From assembly GCA_024291935.2 (NCBI GenBank), contig JAGTYA010000025.1:7461501-7525500 (forward strand): 64,000 bases of DNA, read 5' to 3'. The position numbers were made by a program, and so were the translations under genes. The stretch is from Okapia johnstoni. Its lineage: Eukaryota; Chordata; Mammalia; Artiodactyla; Giraffidae. This document shows positions 1 through 12,225 of this stretch, piece by piece. Under the pieces are notes generated by a model. It saw only the letters and a list, made by a program, of their open reading frames with translations, was not told where the DNA came from and searched no databases. The stretch's first letter is position 1. Every line of letters begins with the position of its first letter.

Positions 1-44
1 GGATGCAAGTTGTGCTCAGCAGAGGCCCCCCCACCGCCACCCCG

Positions 45-161
45 GTTTTCATGGCCATATTCTGCAGCATGTGGGATCTTACTTCCTAACCAGAGATTGA
101 ACCTGTGCCTCCTGCAGTGGAAGCACGGAGTCAGAACCACTGGACCTCCAGAGAAGTCCCC
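45..161 (-). repeat. CHR-type tRNA-derived SINE, partial
   Basis: Reads on the minus strand. The antisense signature is visible on the plus strand: a 'gcatgtgggatct' block, 'gagattgaacctgtg' (reversed tRNA B-box region), 'ccactggacc' and the terminal 'gaagtcccc'. Only the tRNA-like head is kept. Family name is from recall of cetartiodactyl SINEs, not from a database. Confidence 0.75.
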
Positions 162-649
162 GAGGCTGATCCCCTTTAAATGGCTCTCTAGGAAGACTTA
201 TGCATTGATTCTAAAACTCGTGTATAACATGACCTTGCCCTTGTAACTGCAAGGAAGACGGACAAATGTAGTTCTTCGGCTGGGTACATTGCCTCTGGAT
301 GAAACTAGGATGAGATAGGAAAGGAGAATGGACGTTGGGCAGGTACCCAGCAGTGTTTGCACACTCATTTAAAAAAAATTCTGTATATATTTAAACCCTA
401 GAAGATACTGTTATTGTTACATAGTTGGATTCATTTAATTTTGCTTTTATTTTCCATTTTTTAACTTTTCTTTCTATGTCATTGAGCTTCTATCTTAGGT
501 CATTTTCCTTCTGCTGAAAGAATACTCTTTATCATTTCCTTTAGAAATGCCAGTGGCAAAGATGTTTTAGTTTTTGTTTGTCTAAAAAATGCCTTTGTTT
601 TTTCTGTATGCTGAAAAATATTTTTGCCATGTACAGAATTCTAGACTGG

Positions 650-1158
650 TTCAGTTCTGTTCAGTTGCTCAATCATGTCCAACTCTGTGACTGCAGCACA
701 CCAGGTCTCCTTTTCCGTCACCAACTCCCAGAGCTTGCCCAAACTCATGTCCATTGAGTCGGTGATGCCATCCAACCATCTCATCCTCTGTCATCCCCTT
801 CTCTTCCTGCCTTCAATCTTTTCCAGCATCAGGGTTTTTTCCAGTGAGTCAGTTCTTCACATCAGGTGGCCAAAGTATTGGAGTTTCAGCTTCAACACCA
901 GTCCTTCCAGTGAACACCCAGGACTGATCTTTAGGATGGGCTGGTTGGATCTCCTTGCAGTCCAAGGGACTCTCAGGAATTTTCTCCAGCACTACATTTC
1001 AAAAGCATCAATTCTTCGGCACTCAGCATTTTTTATAGTCCAACTCTCACATCCGTACGTGACTACTGGAAAAACCATAGCTTTGACTAGTAAGACCTTT
1101 GTTGACAAAGTAATGTCTCTGCTTTTTAATATGCTGTCTAGGTTGGTCATAACTTGTC
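650..1158 (-). repeat. BovB LINE, 5'-truncated 3' end
   Basis: Begins on the plus strand with 'ttcagttctgttcagttgct', the reversed 3' terminus of BovB, and runs through the C-terminal coding part to 'gctgtctaggttggtcataa'. About 0.5 kb of a 3.2 kb element. Frame broken; a dead copy inserted in the older L1. Confidence 0.92.
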
Positions 1159-1890
1159 TTTTAGCATGTTGAGAATATAATCCCGTTGTTTCTGGCTGCC
1201 ATTATCCTTGTTGAGGAGCAAGGTGTTTATCTCATTGCTTCTCCTTTGGTACAGTTTGATTTTCTCCCTCTTCCGCTGCCCTCAGTTGCTTTTAAGATTT
1301 TCTCATTGTCTTTGGTTTTCAGGATTTGGAAATATTTACCTAATTCTGTATTTATTAGTATATACCTATTTCTGTGTTTATTCTGATTGTGCTTTCTAGT
1401 GCCTCTTGAATCCATGGCTTGACGTTTTTCACCCACTGTGGAAACTTTTCCACCATTATCTCCTAAAGCATTGCTTCTGCCTCTGTTTCGATTCTGTCCT
1501 TTTGAGTCCCCAGCTGCAGTTAGAATCCGATGGTGCTCTTCTCTGTGTTCTCCATCATTATGTCTTTCCTTGCCGCAGTCTGGCTATTTGCTTTTTGTCT
1601 TATCTTCCAGTTTACTGATTCTCTCTTCTTCTGTGTCTGTTTGTTAAACTATCCATTGAGTTTTAAATTTCATTATTATATGTTTCAGTTCTAGAATTTC
1701 TAGAAATAAGTTGATCTTATTTTATACATTTCCTGTTGTCTGCTGAAAATGTGATTTTGGTTCGGTGTTTTTTTTATTCTTTGAAAACATTTACTCATGT
1801 TTTCCTTTTAATTTTTATCAGATATACCATTAATCTGAGATCTTTTATGAGTGTGCTTCTCTTGTGTATTGTTTTTATCTCCTCATATAC

Positions 1891-2245
1891 CTGTTTTTTT
1901 TTAAACAAAGCCTTTTTATTATGGAAAAATAAAACATATATGAAAACAGATATGTGTATACATACACACATGCAATTTGTGTGTATATAAAAACTCCCTT
2001 GTATCCATCATCCACTTTTAATAATTACCAACACATGACCGGTCATCATTTATCTGTACTACTGTCCATGTTTTTTCTTCTTCCACTGACTTATTTTAAA
2101 GCAAATCTAAGACATAGTGCTTCAGTCATAAAAATGTATCTATTTGGTATGTATCTCCACTATTTTTACATATAAAAACAAAGGCAGTTCCCTAATATTA
2201 TCACATATCCCATAAGTATTTAAATTTCCTCAGTTCCTGAATTTG
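1891..2245 (-). repeat. L1 3' UTR fragment nested in an older L1
   Basis: Starts with a T-run followed by 'aaacaaagcctttttatt', then a sequence resembling reversed L1M 3' ends ('tatccatcatccacttttaa', 'taagacatagtgcttcagtc'). The flanking L1 text resumes at about 2246, which suggests insertion rather than continuation. Confidence 0.6.
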
Positions 2246-2839
2246 CATGGTTTTTTGACTGAATACTGGCCATTATGTGAAAAATTATACCGATGTTGTG
2301 ATTTCCATTTCTTCCTGGCAAACTGCTGGGCCAAGTGGACTGCCATCATAGACCATCTTATCCAGTTAGTGCTTGTCCGTTTTCAGGTTCTCCCTTAGTC
2401 TGAGGATGTATCCCCTCCATGATCCCAACTCGAAGCCTGGGATATTCTCCATGGTTCCTCCCTGTGGGCAGACCTCAGCTCTCGACTGTACCATCAGCCT
2501 CATGAGTCAGTCAGGATCACTGTTCAGATTCTGATCCAGTGGCCACTACTTTTGGAGACTGGCAATCGCTTTCCCAGGGACCCTCCCCTTGCAAATGGCT
2601 AGGTTACCTCTGTGGGCTTCCCTCCTCTCACATAGCTTGGTTCTATAATTCTCCCCTACCTTGGGAACTCTCTGATGCTTTCAAACACAGGTTTTTTAAT
2701 AATTCCTCTAGCTTTGCTATGGCTTCTCAATAGGAGGCCTGGTCCTAACCACTTAGTCTACCAATGCCACACCAGTTATAAAAATAGTTTTCAGTTTATT
2801 CAGCTTTTTAATTTATTAAGCACTTAACAGCATTAGGCT

Positions 2840-3117
2840 GGAGAAGGCAATGGCACCCCACTCCAGTACTCTTGCCTGGAAAATCCCATGGACGGAGGAG
2901 CCTGGTAGGCTGCAGTCCATGGGGTCACTAAGAGTTGGAAACGACTGAGCGACTTCACTTTCACTTTTCACTTTCATGCACTGGAGATGGAAATGGCAAC
3001 CCACTCCAGTGTTCTTGCCTGGAGAATCCCAGGGACGGGGGAGCCTGGTGGGCTGCCGTCTATGGGGTCGCACAGAATTGGACATGACTGAAGCAACTTA
3101 GCAGCAGCAGCAGTAGC
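2840..3117 (+). repeat. Bov-A2 SINE, full dimer with perfect TSD
   Basis: Two tandem Bov-A units ('ggagaaggcaatggcacccc' and 'ggagatggaaatggcaaccc') linked by 'tcactttcacttttcac', ending in the typical (CAG)n tail. A perfect 13-bp target-site duplication, acagcattaggct, sits at 2827-2839 and 3118-3130, so the insertion ends are exact. Confidence 0.97.
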
Positions 3118-3130
3118 ACAGCATTAGGCT

Positions 3131-3596
3131 TGCATGTGAGAGGAAGGAAAGGGATAGGCTGATGTGTTTTGTTTCAACGTGACCTTGGGCCTTTTGGTAG
3201 GCTCTGTGTTCAGCACATTGTATGTATGTTGTATCATGGATGTAAAACTAGCACAGCTATGGTCCAGAGACCCTGGCTTCTCCAAGCAAGGGGGATCTTA
3301 CTTTATGACTTATAAACAATAGAAGTAATTCATTCTGTTCATCTTTCATCTAGCAAATAAAAGTGAGACAAAAATTAAATTAATTTAAAAAGAGTCAGTA
3401 ATGTAAAAAAAAAAAAAAACAAAGAAGAAGAAAGGAAAAAAAGAAAGGAAAGAAAAAGAAAATTAATCAACAATTTAAGAGTCTCTCAATATCTGCTAGA
3501 GACAGTGCTGTCAAGGTTGTATGGTAAAGTCAGACTGGAGCCAAACAAATTTACATCTGACTGTGTGACAGATACACGGTGATTTATCTTACATAT
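3131..3596. other. Single-copy intergenic/intronic sequence with purine tract
   Basis: No exon or named repeat recognised. Contains an almost pure purine tract at about 3404-3461 (A-run then GAA/GGAAA repeats), probably a decayed poly-A tail that expanded. Confidence 0.5.
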
Positions 3597-3870
3597 TTTC
3601 AACACTGACATAGTACTTACATTGTGTTATGCTTTATTCTAAGCCCTTTACAAATAGTAACTCATTTAATTCTCATAGCAAACATATTAGGAAAGAACTG
3701 TTATCTGTCCCATTTTCTTTCTTTTTGTCCCATTTTTGATGAGGAAACAGAGGCATAGCCAAGATAACTATGTTGCTGAAATTCACGTAGCTGGTAAGCA
3801 GTAACCCTGGGATTTAGCTCAGCCCAGTTTGCAAACTCTGTCTTTAAGCACTCTGCTAAGATATGCTATT
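3597..3870 (+). repeat. MIR SINE
   Basis: Nearly complete mammalian-wide interspersed repeat: 'tagtacttacattgtgttatgc', 'taagccctttacaaatagta', 'gatgaggaaacagaggca', then a C-terminal portion ending near 'tctttaagcactctgc'. Ancient and diverged. Confidence 0.88.
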
Positions 3871-4805
<935 letters not shown>

Positions 4806-5064
4806 TGAAGTTGCAACTCCAGGCCCCCTCCCGGTGGTGCAGCAGGAAAGTATTTGGGAGTCACCTTACCATGCCATCCTCCCAGCCCACCTCTCCTCCT
4901 GGCACTCCTGCTTCCTTGGAATTTCAGTGGCGGTGCTTTATGAGCACCGGGAGGGGATCCCGTGCTGCAGAATGGTGACGAGAAGAGACCCTGGATGAAC
5001 AGTACTATCCAGTCTCGATGTAGCATTTCTCATGTTGACTCAGGGATTCAGGATGGAGTAGAAC

Positions 5065-5330
5065 GAGAGAGAACGGGCTCTGGAGCCAACCAGACAGCAT
5101 CAATCCCAACCCTGCAGTTACTAAGGTGGCCTTCCCTGGCCATGTCACCAAACTTGGAGCCTTAGTTTTCTTATCTGTAAAATGTGGGCAGGAACACCAA
5201 CCTCAGCTGGTAGCGGCAGAGATGAGAGGTGGGGTATAGAAAGGCCTCAGCCACAGTGCCTAGAGTGTCACAGCCCTCAGTAAATGATGCTGCCAGCTGT
5301 GTTCTGTTGTTTGTTATTATTATTGACTCC
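5065..5330 (+). repeat. MIR SINE
   Basis: Contains 'cttagttttcttatctgtaaaatg', 'cacagtgcctagagtgtcac' and 'cagtaaatgatgctgcc' followed by a TTATTATTATT tail, the MIR core and 3' end. Lies in the 18 kb intron between the two exon candidates. Confidence 0.85.
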
Positions 5331-5875
5331 TTAGCCAAATAGCAGCCTTTCTGGGCATGCACGGAAAAGACCATTAGAAGTGCACAGTGTCACCAAAAAG
5401 TGGGATGTCTTTTCAGAAAAAGAGGCTTCCTAAGGAAGGCCCATGCCGTGAGTTAAATTTGTGCTCCCTCTGCACCAGTTTTTGTGACCATGCTTTTGGA
5501 GGTTTTCTGGTCTTGGAAGTCATCTCTCTGAGTTCTGTGCGAGTGTGTATTTCACTCTGTAGCAGGAGGGCCATCTCATCAGGGCAGCAGTGAGAGTGCC
5601 TGACAGTCCTGTCTGGGGGGTCGTGAGGACAGACCCACAGATGGGTGCAGAGAGCAGGGTGACTCACGCCAACCTCATTCGCCTTTCTCTCTGCCTCCCC
5701 ACACCTGCCCTGTCATTTTCTTGTTGAGGGTCTGCATCAGAAGACAGGAAGTTACTTGTCCACTTTCATAGAGAGAGGTAGTGGGTATGCCGAAATCCAA
5801 AGCTCAGCATGGTGCTCTGACCAGGGCCGTGTCTGAGGTTTTTTGAGTGGAAGCAGCGCTGGCCTGCACGTTGGG
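5331..5875. other. Intron, nothing recognised
   Basis: Single-copy sequence without splice-bounded open frames or named repeats that I can see. Confidence 0.45.
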
Positions 5876-6232
5876 AGTTGTCGTTCAATCGCTAAGTCAT
5901 GTCTGACTCTTTGCGACCCCATGGATTGCAGCACACTGGCCTCCTCTGTCCTCTGCTGTCTCCAGCTGTCTGCTCAGATTCTTGTTCATTGATTCGGTGA
6001 TGCTGTCCAATCATCTCATCCTCTGTCACCCCCTTTTCCTCCTGCCCTCCATCTTTCCCAATGTCAGGGTCTTTTCCAATGAGCCGGCTCTTTGCATGAG
6101 GTGGCAAAAGTATTGGAGCTTCAGCGTCAGTCCTTCCAGTGAATATTCAGGGTTGATTTCCTTTAGGACTGACTGGTTTGATCTCCTGGCAGTCTAAGGG
6201 ACTCTCAAGAGTCTTCTCCCTGCACTTCAAGT
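5876..6232 (-). repeat. BovB LINE fragment
   Basis: Reversed BovB 3' end: 'cgttcaatcgctaagtcatg', 'tttgcgaccccatggattgc', 'tgatgctgtccaatcatctc', 'caaaagtattggagcttcag', ending near 'gactctcaagagtcttctcc'. Older and more diverged than the copy at 54940. Confidence 0.9.
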
Positions 6233-7894
6233 CACTACTCTGGGCCACTTGCCCAAGTCGCCCGTCACAGTCTCACGTTAGGTCCTCCACCTCCCCGAGC
6301 CTCAGTGTCCACACCAGGCGCTTGACCTCATGTCCAGAATTGTCTAACATGATGAAGCTTTGTGAACCATGAAACACCACGCAGATGTGACTTTTCCAGC
6401 CACCCTCGTTCAGGAGGGCATTTATGTGACATGAATGGGTTAACCTTTTCTGCAGAAACACCTCAAATAGGACCCAGCAGACTCTGTGGTGAGCCCCATG
6501 ATAAGGAAGCAACCTTCCAGAGCCAACCTCTGCTGGGGCCGCGCTCACGTGAGTCCCCACCCTCGCCCCTTTTCACAAGTCGCCTTCCTCGTCTGCTGAC
6601 CTTAAGGTGTGCCCTCACCTCCTTTACAGATTTCATGCTGAGAAGGGCCTTAATTAAATTTTCAGTCATGCCCCCGCACCAGTTTCCATCTTGAAGTCCT
6701 TGATGTTAAATTACCACAGTTGTAGTTTTCTTGGTGCTGAGGCCAGAGGGCAAAACAGAGTCTTTACAGAAGGGGTCCCGTGTCAAAATGCATACCCCTG
6801 TTTTTCAAGTACTATGGCAACTAATCCTTCTCAGTGTTACTCGCCCCCATGGAGCCTGGCAATTGTTTGTCAGTCACCCACTCTTCCACTTCTTTCTCCT
6901 CGTTTTCAAACGTCTGAAGGATTATTTTGGTTGTTGGCCATCTCTTCATTTGGCCTTTTCAAAGGCTGAAGGGTAACGCAGCCATATATGGGAAAGGCCC
7001 AGTGCGTGCGGGTGACTGCTTGCTTACTTTATTTCAAGTGTCAAGCCTTTATTTTTAGCCACTTTCTAAAAAAGACAGTGGAGAAAGAACTTTATGATTA
7101 TTCAGGGTTGTGTGGTCCCTATTTAGAGGCTTTAAATTTCTTCCCTCTTTGTTTTTTTTTTTTTTTTTTTTTTTTTTGAAGTGGAGTGAGTCCATGTATG
7201 CAACTGTGCTTTGACTAGGAGACTGTCATTTCCATGAAAACACTGGGCTGTGTTACAGTGCAGACTCAGCACCACACCACCACCCCTCCCCTTCCTGGCT
7301 CTCCCAGACAAATGACTTCCTGTTGGAGAGGAACTCCCAAGCCCCTTTGTGTGCTCTGTATCCAGAGGATGGCCCACGACGTCCCCGAGCTCGGGTTTTC
7401 TCCATTCCCCAAAGGAGGGCCCCCGTTTATTAATTGGCCCCCGTGGAATGAGATGTAATAGAAAGTGATAGTCCTGGAGCGGAGAATCCCAAGGCCACTC
7501 ACCCACCAGCCAGTCGGTCGAATAATCTGAGGAAGCTTGCTTCACTTCCTGCTCTCATGTCTCTGCTTTCCCCGGGGTCAGACCTGGGAGGCCCGGGGGT
7601 GACTTAGTCTGTCTCTCTGTGGGCCCGCAGGCAGGATTTGGCTCATCCAGGGATTGGCCAAGTGCAGGAAAAGGCTTTATTTAAGGCCCTGAAATTCAGT
7701 GATACCCAGCCTGGGGGAAAAAAAAAAAAAACCCAAAACCTCCTACTTCATTTGAAAACCATGAAGAAACCATTTGAAAGTGAGAAAATAGGCTTATGGG
7801 TTTGTGCTTTTTAAAACGCCTCCGCAGCCCATTGTATGTAGATGGGATTCTACAAGCAGACGGCCATGAGTATAAGCCCCTTTCTGTCTGTAAT
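6233..7894. other. Intron, single copy, with homopolymers
   Basis: No exon supported. Contains a 26-T run at 7152-7177 and an A-run near 7711-7725. Neither is followed by a recognisable SINE body, so they may be orphan tails. Confidence 0.5.
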
Positions 7895-8290
7895 GTGTTT
7901 TTAATTTGTCATTTTTATCCACATATAAAATGCACACTATCACACAGATCATGAAGTGTACAACTTGGATTATCATAGAATGAATACCATGTGTGTACCC
8001 AGCACACACATCAAAATGAAATCTTGTCAAGCACTCCCACCGCCCCTTCCATGCTTCTTCCAGTTACCATGGCCTCCTTCCCACACAGGGACAAGCATCT
8101 ATTGACTCTGAACACCTCAGGAAACTTCTGTCTCATTTTGAACTTTCTGTAGATGAAATGATGTGGTACATGGTCTTTGAGTCTGGCTTCTTTTGTAGAG
8201 AGAACTTTGTCACTGTCGATCTTAGCATGCTGTCGTTCCCTCTGCTACTCAACGAGTGGGATCTTTTATTTATTTTATTATTTTTTTTTA
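7895..8290 (-). repeat. Old L1 3' UTR fragment
   Basis: The plus strand reads like a reversed L1M 3' UTR: 'catgaagtgtacaacttgg', 'gtgtgtacccagcacacaca', then sites resembling 'gttaccatggcctccttccc'. Diverged; boundaries approximate. Confidence 0.6.
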
Positions 8291-8722
8291 AAGAAGGTTG
8301 TTTTTTCCCTGGCTCCTGGGGTCACGACTGAGTTCTGTGAGGCCAGACCCCTCCGTTTCTGGTTCTTTGGTGGGAGGTGCAGCCCAGGAGTTATCAAATG
8401 TAGAGGCCACCCCTGACGCCACCAGGCAGTTGGTGTGCAGACTGGTGAGACAGAGATGTGACGGAAATTTGCAGCTGATGTCGCTCCTGGTCATCTAACT
8501 GGACATCCCTCAGAGAATGAAAAGCGTCATGGCGATTCAGTAGTCGTCCGAACACCCTGGCCGTGAATCTAGCAGTCCCGCTTTCATCCCACCATGGACA
8601 AGGCCGTCCACCTTTTTAGTCTTTGTGCAAAGGTACACTTAGTCTTCAAGCACTGCTTAACTGCCGGAGACTTCTCCAGCTGGTCAGGGTTTCCTCAGGA
8701 TGGACGGCGTCGGCGATACAAA
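8291..8722. other. Intron, single copy
   Basis: Relatively CpG-bearing sequence ('gacgccacc', 'gtcgtccgaac', 'gacggcgtcggcg') but no splice-bounded frame. It directly abuts the LTR-like element. Confidence 0.45.
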
Positions 8723-10097
8723 TGAATAAGCACAGCGAGTCTTAGCGTTTTCCAAGTGTCTTCTTCTTTATTGTTTTCTCCAGCAGCTGTTATATTTTTA
8801 GTGGTATATAGAAACAAATGTGAAGCATAGAATCATACCAATTCAGCTTAAGGGACATACCAACTTAGCTTAAGGCACATACCAACTAAGCTTAGTGGGT
8901 ACATCTTAATGGGCCTATCAAGTTAGCTCAATGGGCTAGCAGCTTCGACCCTCATCGAAGCCGTTTGCATGTCTTTAGTTACAAAAAGCCTCATTTTGAT
9001 TACATCATCTTTTGGCCTGGCGGCCTGCTAACTCCTTGTGACTTTCCATTGATAAAGGTTGATCAGTTAGAACACTTTTGTATGGAGCACATCAGGGAAG
9101 AATTCCTCAATAGGAAGTTTTAAGGTAAAACCTGTTTTTGGTAATTTACTCTATGCCTTAAGCTTAACAGAAAAGAATGTAGTTCCATAAAGTCAAAGAA
9201 CAGCAAGCTGAAATTCAGCTCTAAGTAAGAATCATCAGTTAAATCAACAATTGTCTTATTATTTGTATTAAAACTAAACTTCCATTTATATAAATCCCTA
9301 ACTATTATGCTTTCATTATATAGGCTAAATACGTTAAGAGTAAAAGCATAGTGAGTAAATATAGATTAAGTAACAGTTTCACAAAGCAATATTTTTTGTA
9401 TTTCCTAACAAGCCTTTTTTCCTGCGAAGGGTTTTGTGCCCATAGGGGCTTTCTGTGCGGAGGCTCTCAATGCTGTTTTATTACTAGGGAGCAGTTATGC
9501 ACATTAGCTCCAAAGGCACAGGTGCATTTATTAAACAAACCAATATGTTAGCAAAAGAAATTTAGATCAGCATACTTTATAACCCAGATAACTTTATTTA
9601 GGGTGCTACCGTTCAGGGGCCTTGTTGACTTGATGTTTCAGAATGATCTGTTTTAGAAGGGAATCAGGAAAGGCCTTTTGCCTAAATCACAGAAAATAGG
9701 AAGAGGTTTATTATAGCAAGGGTCAGAAAGAGAGATCTCATTTTTAAGGTGAGCGCTGAGGGAGCCTCTCGAGAATCCCTGAGGCCTGAGTTGCTCTGCT
9801 CGTCAGTCCTTCTCCTCATGACTCTGTCATGAGTGGGGATCTCGTGAGCTGGCTCCCGGCACTTAACGAAGACCCTGGGTGGGTATGCCCCTCCTAGGGG
9901 TTTGGTCTTGCCAACCCCATGGTTCTTTTGGGTTCTTGAGTTCTTTCTTTGTTAATTTCAGAAAACTAGGACAAAGCCCAAACTAGGGCAGGACCCAGGG
10001 AGGGACCAGCCTGGGAAATCGCCCCACCAAGACAAAAGCTGAGTTAGAGCTGTGGGCTCCAGCCGCGCCTCGGCCTGTCTGCACAGGCTGTGCCCCA
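8723..10097 (-). mobile_element. Probable solo LTR (endogenous retrovirus-type), reversed
   Basis: A 1375-bp block bounded by TG...CA ends and by the same 4 bp, caaa, on both sides (8719-8722 and 10098-10101), as after integration with a 4-bp duplication. On the minus strand it starts TGGGGCACAG and ends CTTATTCA, with an AATAAA signal opposite 8767-8772 and a TATA-like GTTATAAAG opposite 9575-9583. Three direct 22-bp units lie at 8834-8899. No gag, pol or env homology is visible, so it is a solo LTR if the call is right. The ends were chosen by eye and 4 bp can match by chance. Family unknown. Confidence 0.5.
8834..8899 (+). repeat. Three tandem 22-bp units inside the LTR-like element
   Basis: Units at 8834-8855, 8856-8877 and 8878-8899 all begin 'cataccaa' and carry an 'agctta' core with a few substitutions. 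Two weaker related units follow up to about 8937 ('aatgggcctatcaagttag'). Such short repeats are common in LTR regulatory regions; role here is inferred. Confidence 0.8.
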
Positions 10098-10140
10098 CAA
10101 ATTCTCAGGCCATCACGTTTTAATAAGGTGTCTGTATTCC

Positions 10141-10442
10141 TTTTTTTTTGAATTTTTAAAAATTTATTTTACATTTGGCTGTGCTCGGTCTTCGTTGCTG
10201 CAAGGGCTACTCTCTAGTTGCGGTGCATGGGCTCCTCACTGCAGTGGCTTCTCTTGTTGTGAGCTTTAGGGCCCGTGGGCTCTGTAATTGTGGCTCCCGG
10301 GCTCTAGAGCACAGACTCAGTAGCTGTGGTGCTTAGGCCTAGTTGCCCCATGGCATGTGGGATCTTCCCGGACCAGTGATCTATCCCTCATCCCCTGTAT
10401 TGGAAGGCAGATTCTTCACCACTGGGACCACCAGGGAAGTTC
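10141..10442 (-). repeat. CHR-type SINE, near full length
   Basis: T-run at 10141 (reversed tail), then 'ttggctgtgctcggtcttcg', 'gctcctcactgcagtggctt', 'gcatgtgggatcttcccg', 'accactgggaccaccaggga' and the terminal 'agttcc'. Complete head and body in reverse. Confidence 0.88.
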
Positions 10443-10559
10443 CTGCTTGGGTATAATTTTATCAGTTGAAGGAGGCCACTCATGCCTTACAAGTTTCGCT
10501 CACCTGATAAGGCTGTCCTGTGTGGGAGGCCCACGTGGCAGAGAACCTAAAGGCTCTGT

Positions 10560-10787
10560 GATCATACAGATCCAATTAGAATCCCAGCTTTGCCTCTTCA
10601 TTTCATTTTCACCAGCTCATTTGACAAAAGGAGTTTGAGGAAGTTCTTGCCACTTGTCAGTGTGACCTTGGGCATGTTACTGATCTTTTCGGAACTTCGT
10701 ATTTTAAATTACTGGAATGGGCATAATAATACACGGGGATTCATGTAGAGGTTAAATTATAGTTTCTAAATACTAGCACACCCAAGA
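10560..10787 (+). repeat. MIR SINE, truncated by Bov-tA
   Basis: 'cttgtcagtgtgaccttggg', 'tactggaatgggcataataa' and 'catgtagaggttaaatta' match MIR order. The 3' end is cut by the SINE at about 10788. Confidence 0.72.
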
Positions 10788-10896
10788 AGGGCATGGCAGC
10801 CCTCTCCAGTACTCTTGCCTGGAGAATCCCCATGGACAGAGGAGCCTGGTGGGCTATATAGTTCATGGAGTCACAAAGAGTCAGGCACGCACATGT
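10788..10896 (+). repeat. Bov-tA SINE, partial
   Basis: 'gaagggcatggcagccctct', 'cttgcctggagaatcc', 'gacagaggagcctggtgggc' and 'gtcacaaagagtcaggcacg': the Bov-A body without the tRNA-like head. Confidence 0.9.
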
Positions 10897-10990
10897 GAAG
10901 AATCTTAGTTCCCTGACCAGGGATTGAACCCACTTTCCCCTACATTGCAAGGTAGATTTTTAACCCACTGGACCACTGGAGAAGTCCCTT
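10897..10990 (-). repeat. CHR-type SINE fragment
   Basis: 'cttagttccctgaccaggga', 'ttgaaccc', 'ccactggaccactggagaag' and 'tccc' read as a reversed tRNA-derived head directly after the Bov-tA piece. Confidence 0.82.
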
Positions 10991-11804
10991 CTTCTTTCAC
11001 TTTTCATTAAAATGGTAAAGTGGGAGCTTATCTAGCCTCCTAAAAAGGAGGTTACAAGGAATCTCATAAATCTCCGGAAGCAGTGAGTATGTAGGGAAAG
11101 GCTGGAGGGATTAGTCCCATCCTGCACTGTTTTCCAAGGACGAAGCTGGCTCACTTCCAGCTTGCTGCTTCTGCCCTTTGGTGACCTCTGTTTGAGAGTG
11201 AGAGGTGGCTTAGTGGTGGTAGTTGGAGCCACTGTCCGAAACAAACACCTCTGTGGTGCACCTAGCGTTTTGCAATTGCTAAACGCTGTTTTGACATTGA
11301 ATTTGGTTAAGACTCGTTTCAACATCCAAGAGCCTTGCGGAGTTTGGATTTAGTTCTTATTTCTGCAAACTCCAAGCTCCAGAAGTATTGCCAGGCCTGC
11401 CGGAAACCAGTGTGAGGTTAGGTCCCCGCTGTGACTGCAGTTATGCCTTCTCAGAGAAGCTATTTCTGTTTGTCTCTGGGCTTGGATCTTCACTTCCCAT
11501 CCAGGCGAGGTGGGCTTGGGGCTCCTTGCTGCTTCCAACTCAGCTGAGGTGTAATACCACCAGGGGTGGCCCAGTAGATGGGACCCCTTTCTATTCCTGA
11601 TCTATTTATTTTGTGGCCAATTGGGCATAAATGACCAAAGATAATTTAATCCACTCAGACCCTGATAGCAGCCATCTTCATATTGAGTTTTTGGTTTTAG
11701 GAGGGTGTCTGTTTCTTTGTTTTTTAGTCCCTCTGGTCTTTTTCCTTCTTCCTTCTTTTCTTTCTACCTTCCTCTTGCTTTTCAGCTTTCCCCCTACACT
11801 TTAG
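10991..11804. other. Intron, single copy
   Basis: No named repeat. A minus-strand frame of 97 codons at 11032-11325 has no splice support or recognisable domain and is treated as chance. A pyrimidine-rich zone lies at about 11700-11790. Confidence 0.45.
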
Positions 11805-12225
11805 AGAGAAAGAACAGAACTCAGATCCCTAGCTTTGCTACTTGGTGGTTGTGGAATCTTGGGCAAGCCAAGCCACTCCCTTAGCCTCGATTTCTTTATC
11901 TGGAATACGAGGGAGGTCACAGGATGGTAGTGAGACCACTGTGAGAGGAGTGTGTGAAAACATTCCACAGAACCAGACACATGGATGTTGTTATTTAGTC
12001 ACTCAGTCGTGTCTGACTCTTTGTGACCCCATAGACTGTGGCTCACCTGACTCCTCTGTCCATGGAATTTCTCAGGCAAGAACACTGGAGTGGGTTGCCA
12101 ATTCCTTCTCCAGGGGATATTCCCCACCCAGGGATCAAACTTGCGTCTCTTGCATTGGCAGGCAGATTCTTCACTGCTGAGCCCCCAGGGATGTCACAGG
12201 GTGGCATGTAATAAATGTTTGTCCT
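11805..12225 (+). repeat. MIR SINE split by a Bov-tA
   Basis: MIR body at 11805-11985 ('gtggaatcttgggcaagcc', 'tttctttatctggaatac') and its end at 12197-12225 ('ggcatgtaataaatgtttg'). The Bov-tA between them interrupted it after fixation. Confidence 0.8.
11986..12196 (-). repeat. Bov-tA SINE
   Basis: Reversed: 'gtcactcagtcgtgtctgac', 'ctcctctgtccatggaat', 'gaacactggagtgggttgcc', 'cccacccagggatcaaactt', 'aggcagattcttcactgctg', 'agcccccaggga'. Complete body and head. Confidence 0.93.

Larger units (their letters stand above)
366..2785 (-). repeat. Old L1 LINE, 5' half, interrupted
   Basis: Old antisense L1 sequence at 366-649 and 1159-1890, continuing at 2246-2785. Hallmarks on the plus strand include 'agaattctag', 'tctttggttttcagg', 'ccagtttactgattctctc' and 'gaatactggccattatgtg', typical of the ORF1/5' portion of old mammalian L1s read backwards. 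It is broken by a BovB (650-1158) and by another L1 3' end (1891-2245). No intact coding frame remains. The stretch 2400-2785 is assigned with less certainty. Confidence 0.7.

Noticed and set aside
7628..7720. 'gggcccgcag' acceptor-like site followed by open sequence
   Set aside because: Poor pyrimidine tract and no consensus donor before the A-run at 7711.
11032..11353. Open frames on both strands in the same interval
   Set aside because: Mirror frames without splice or domain support.
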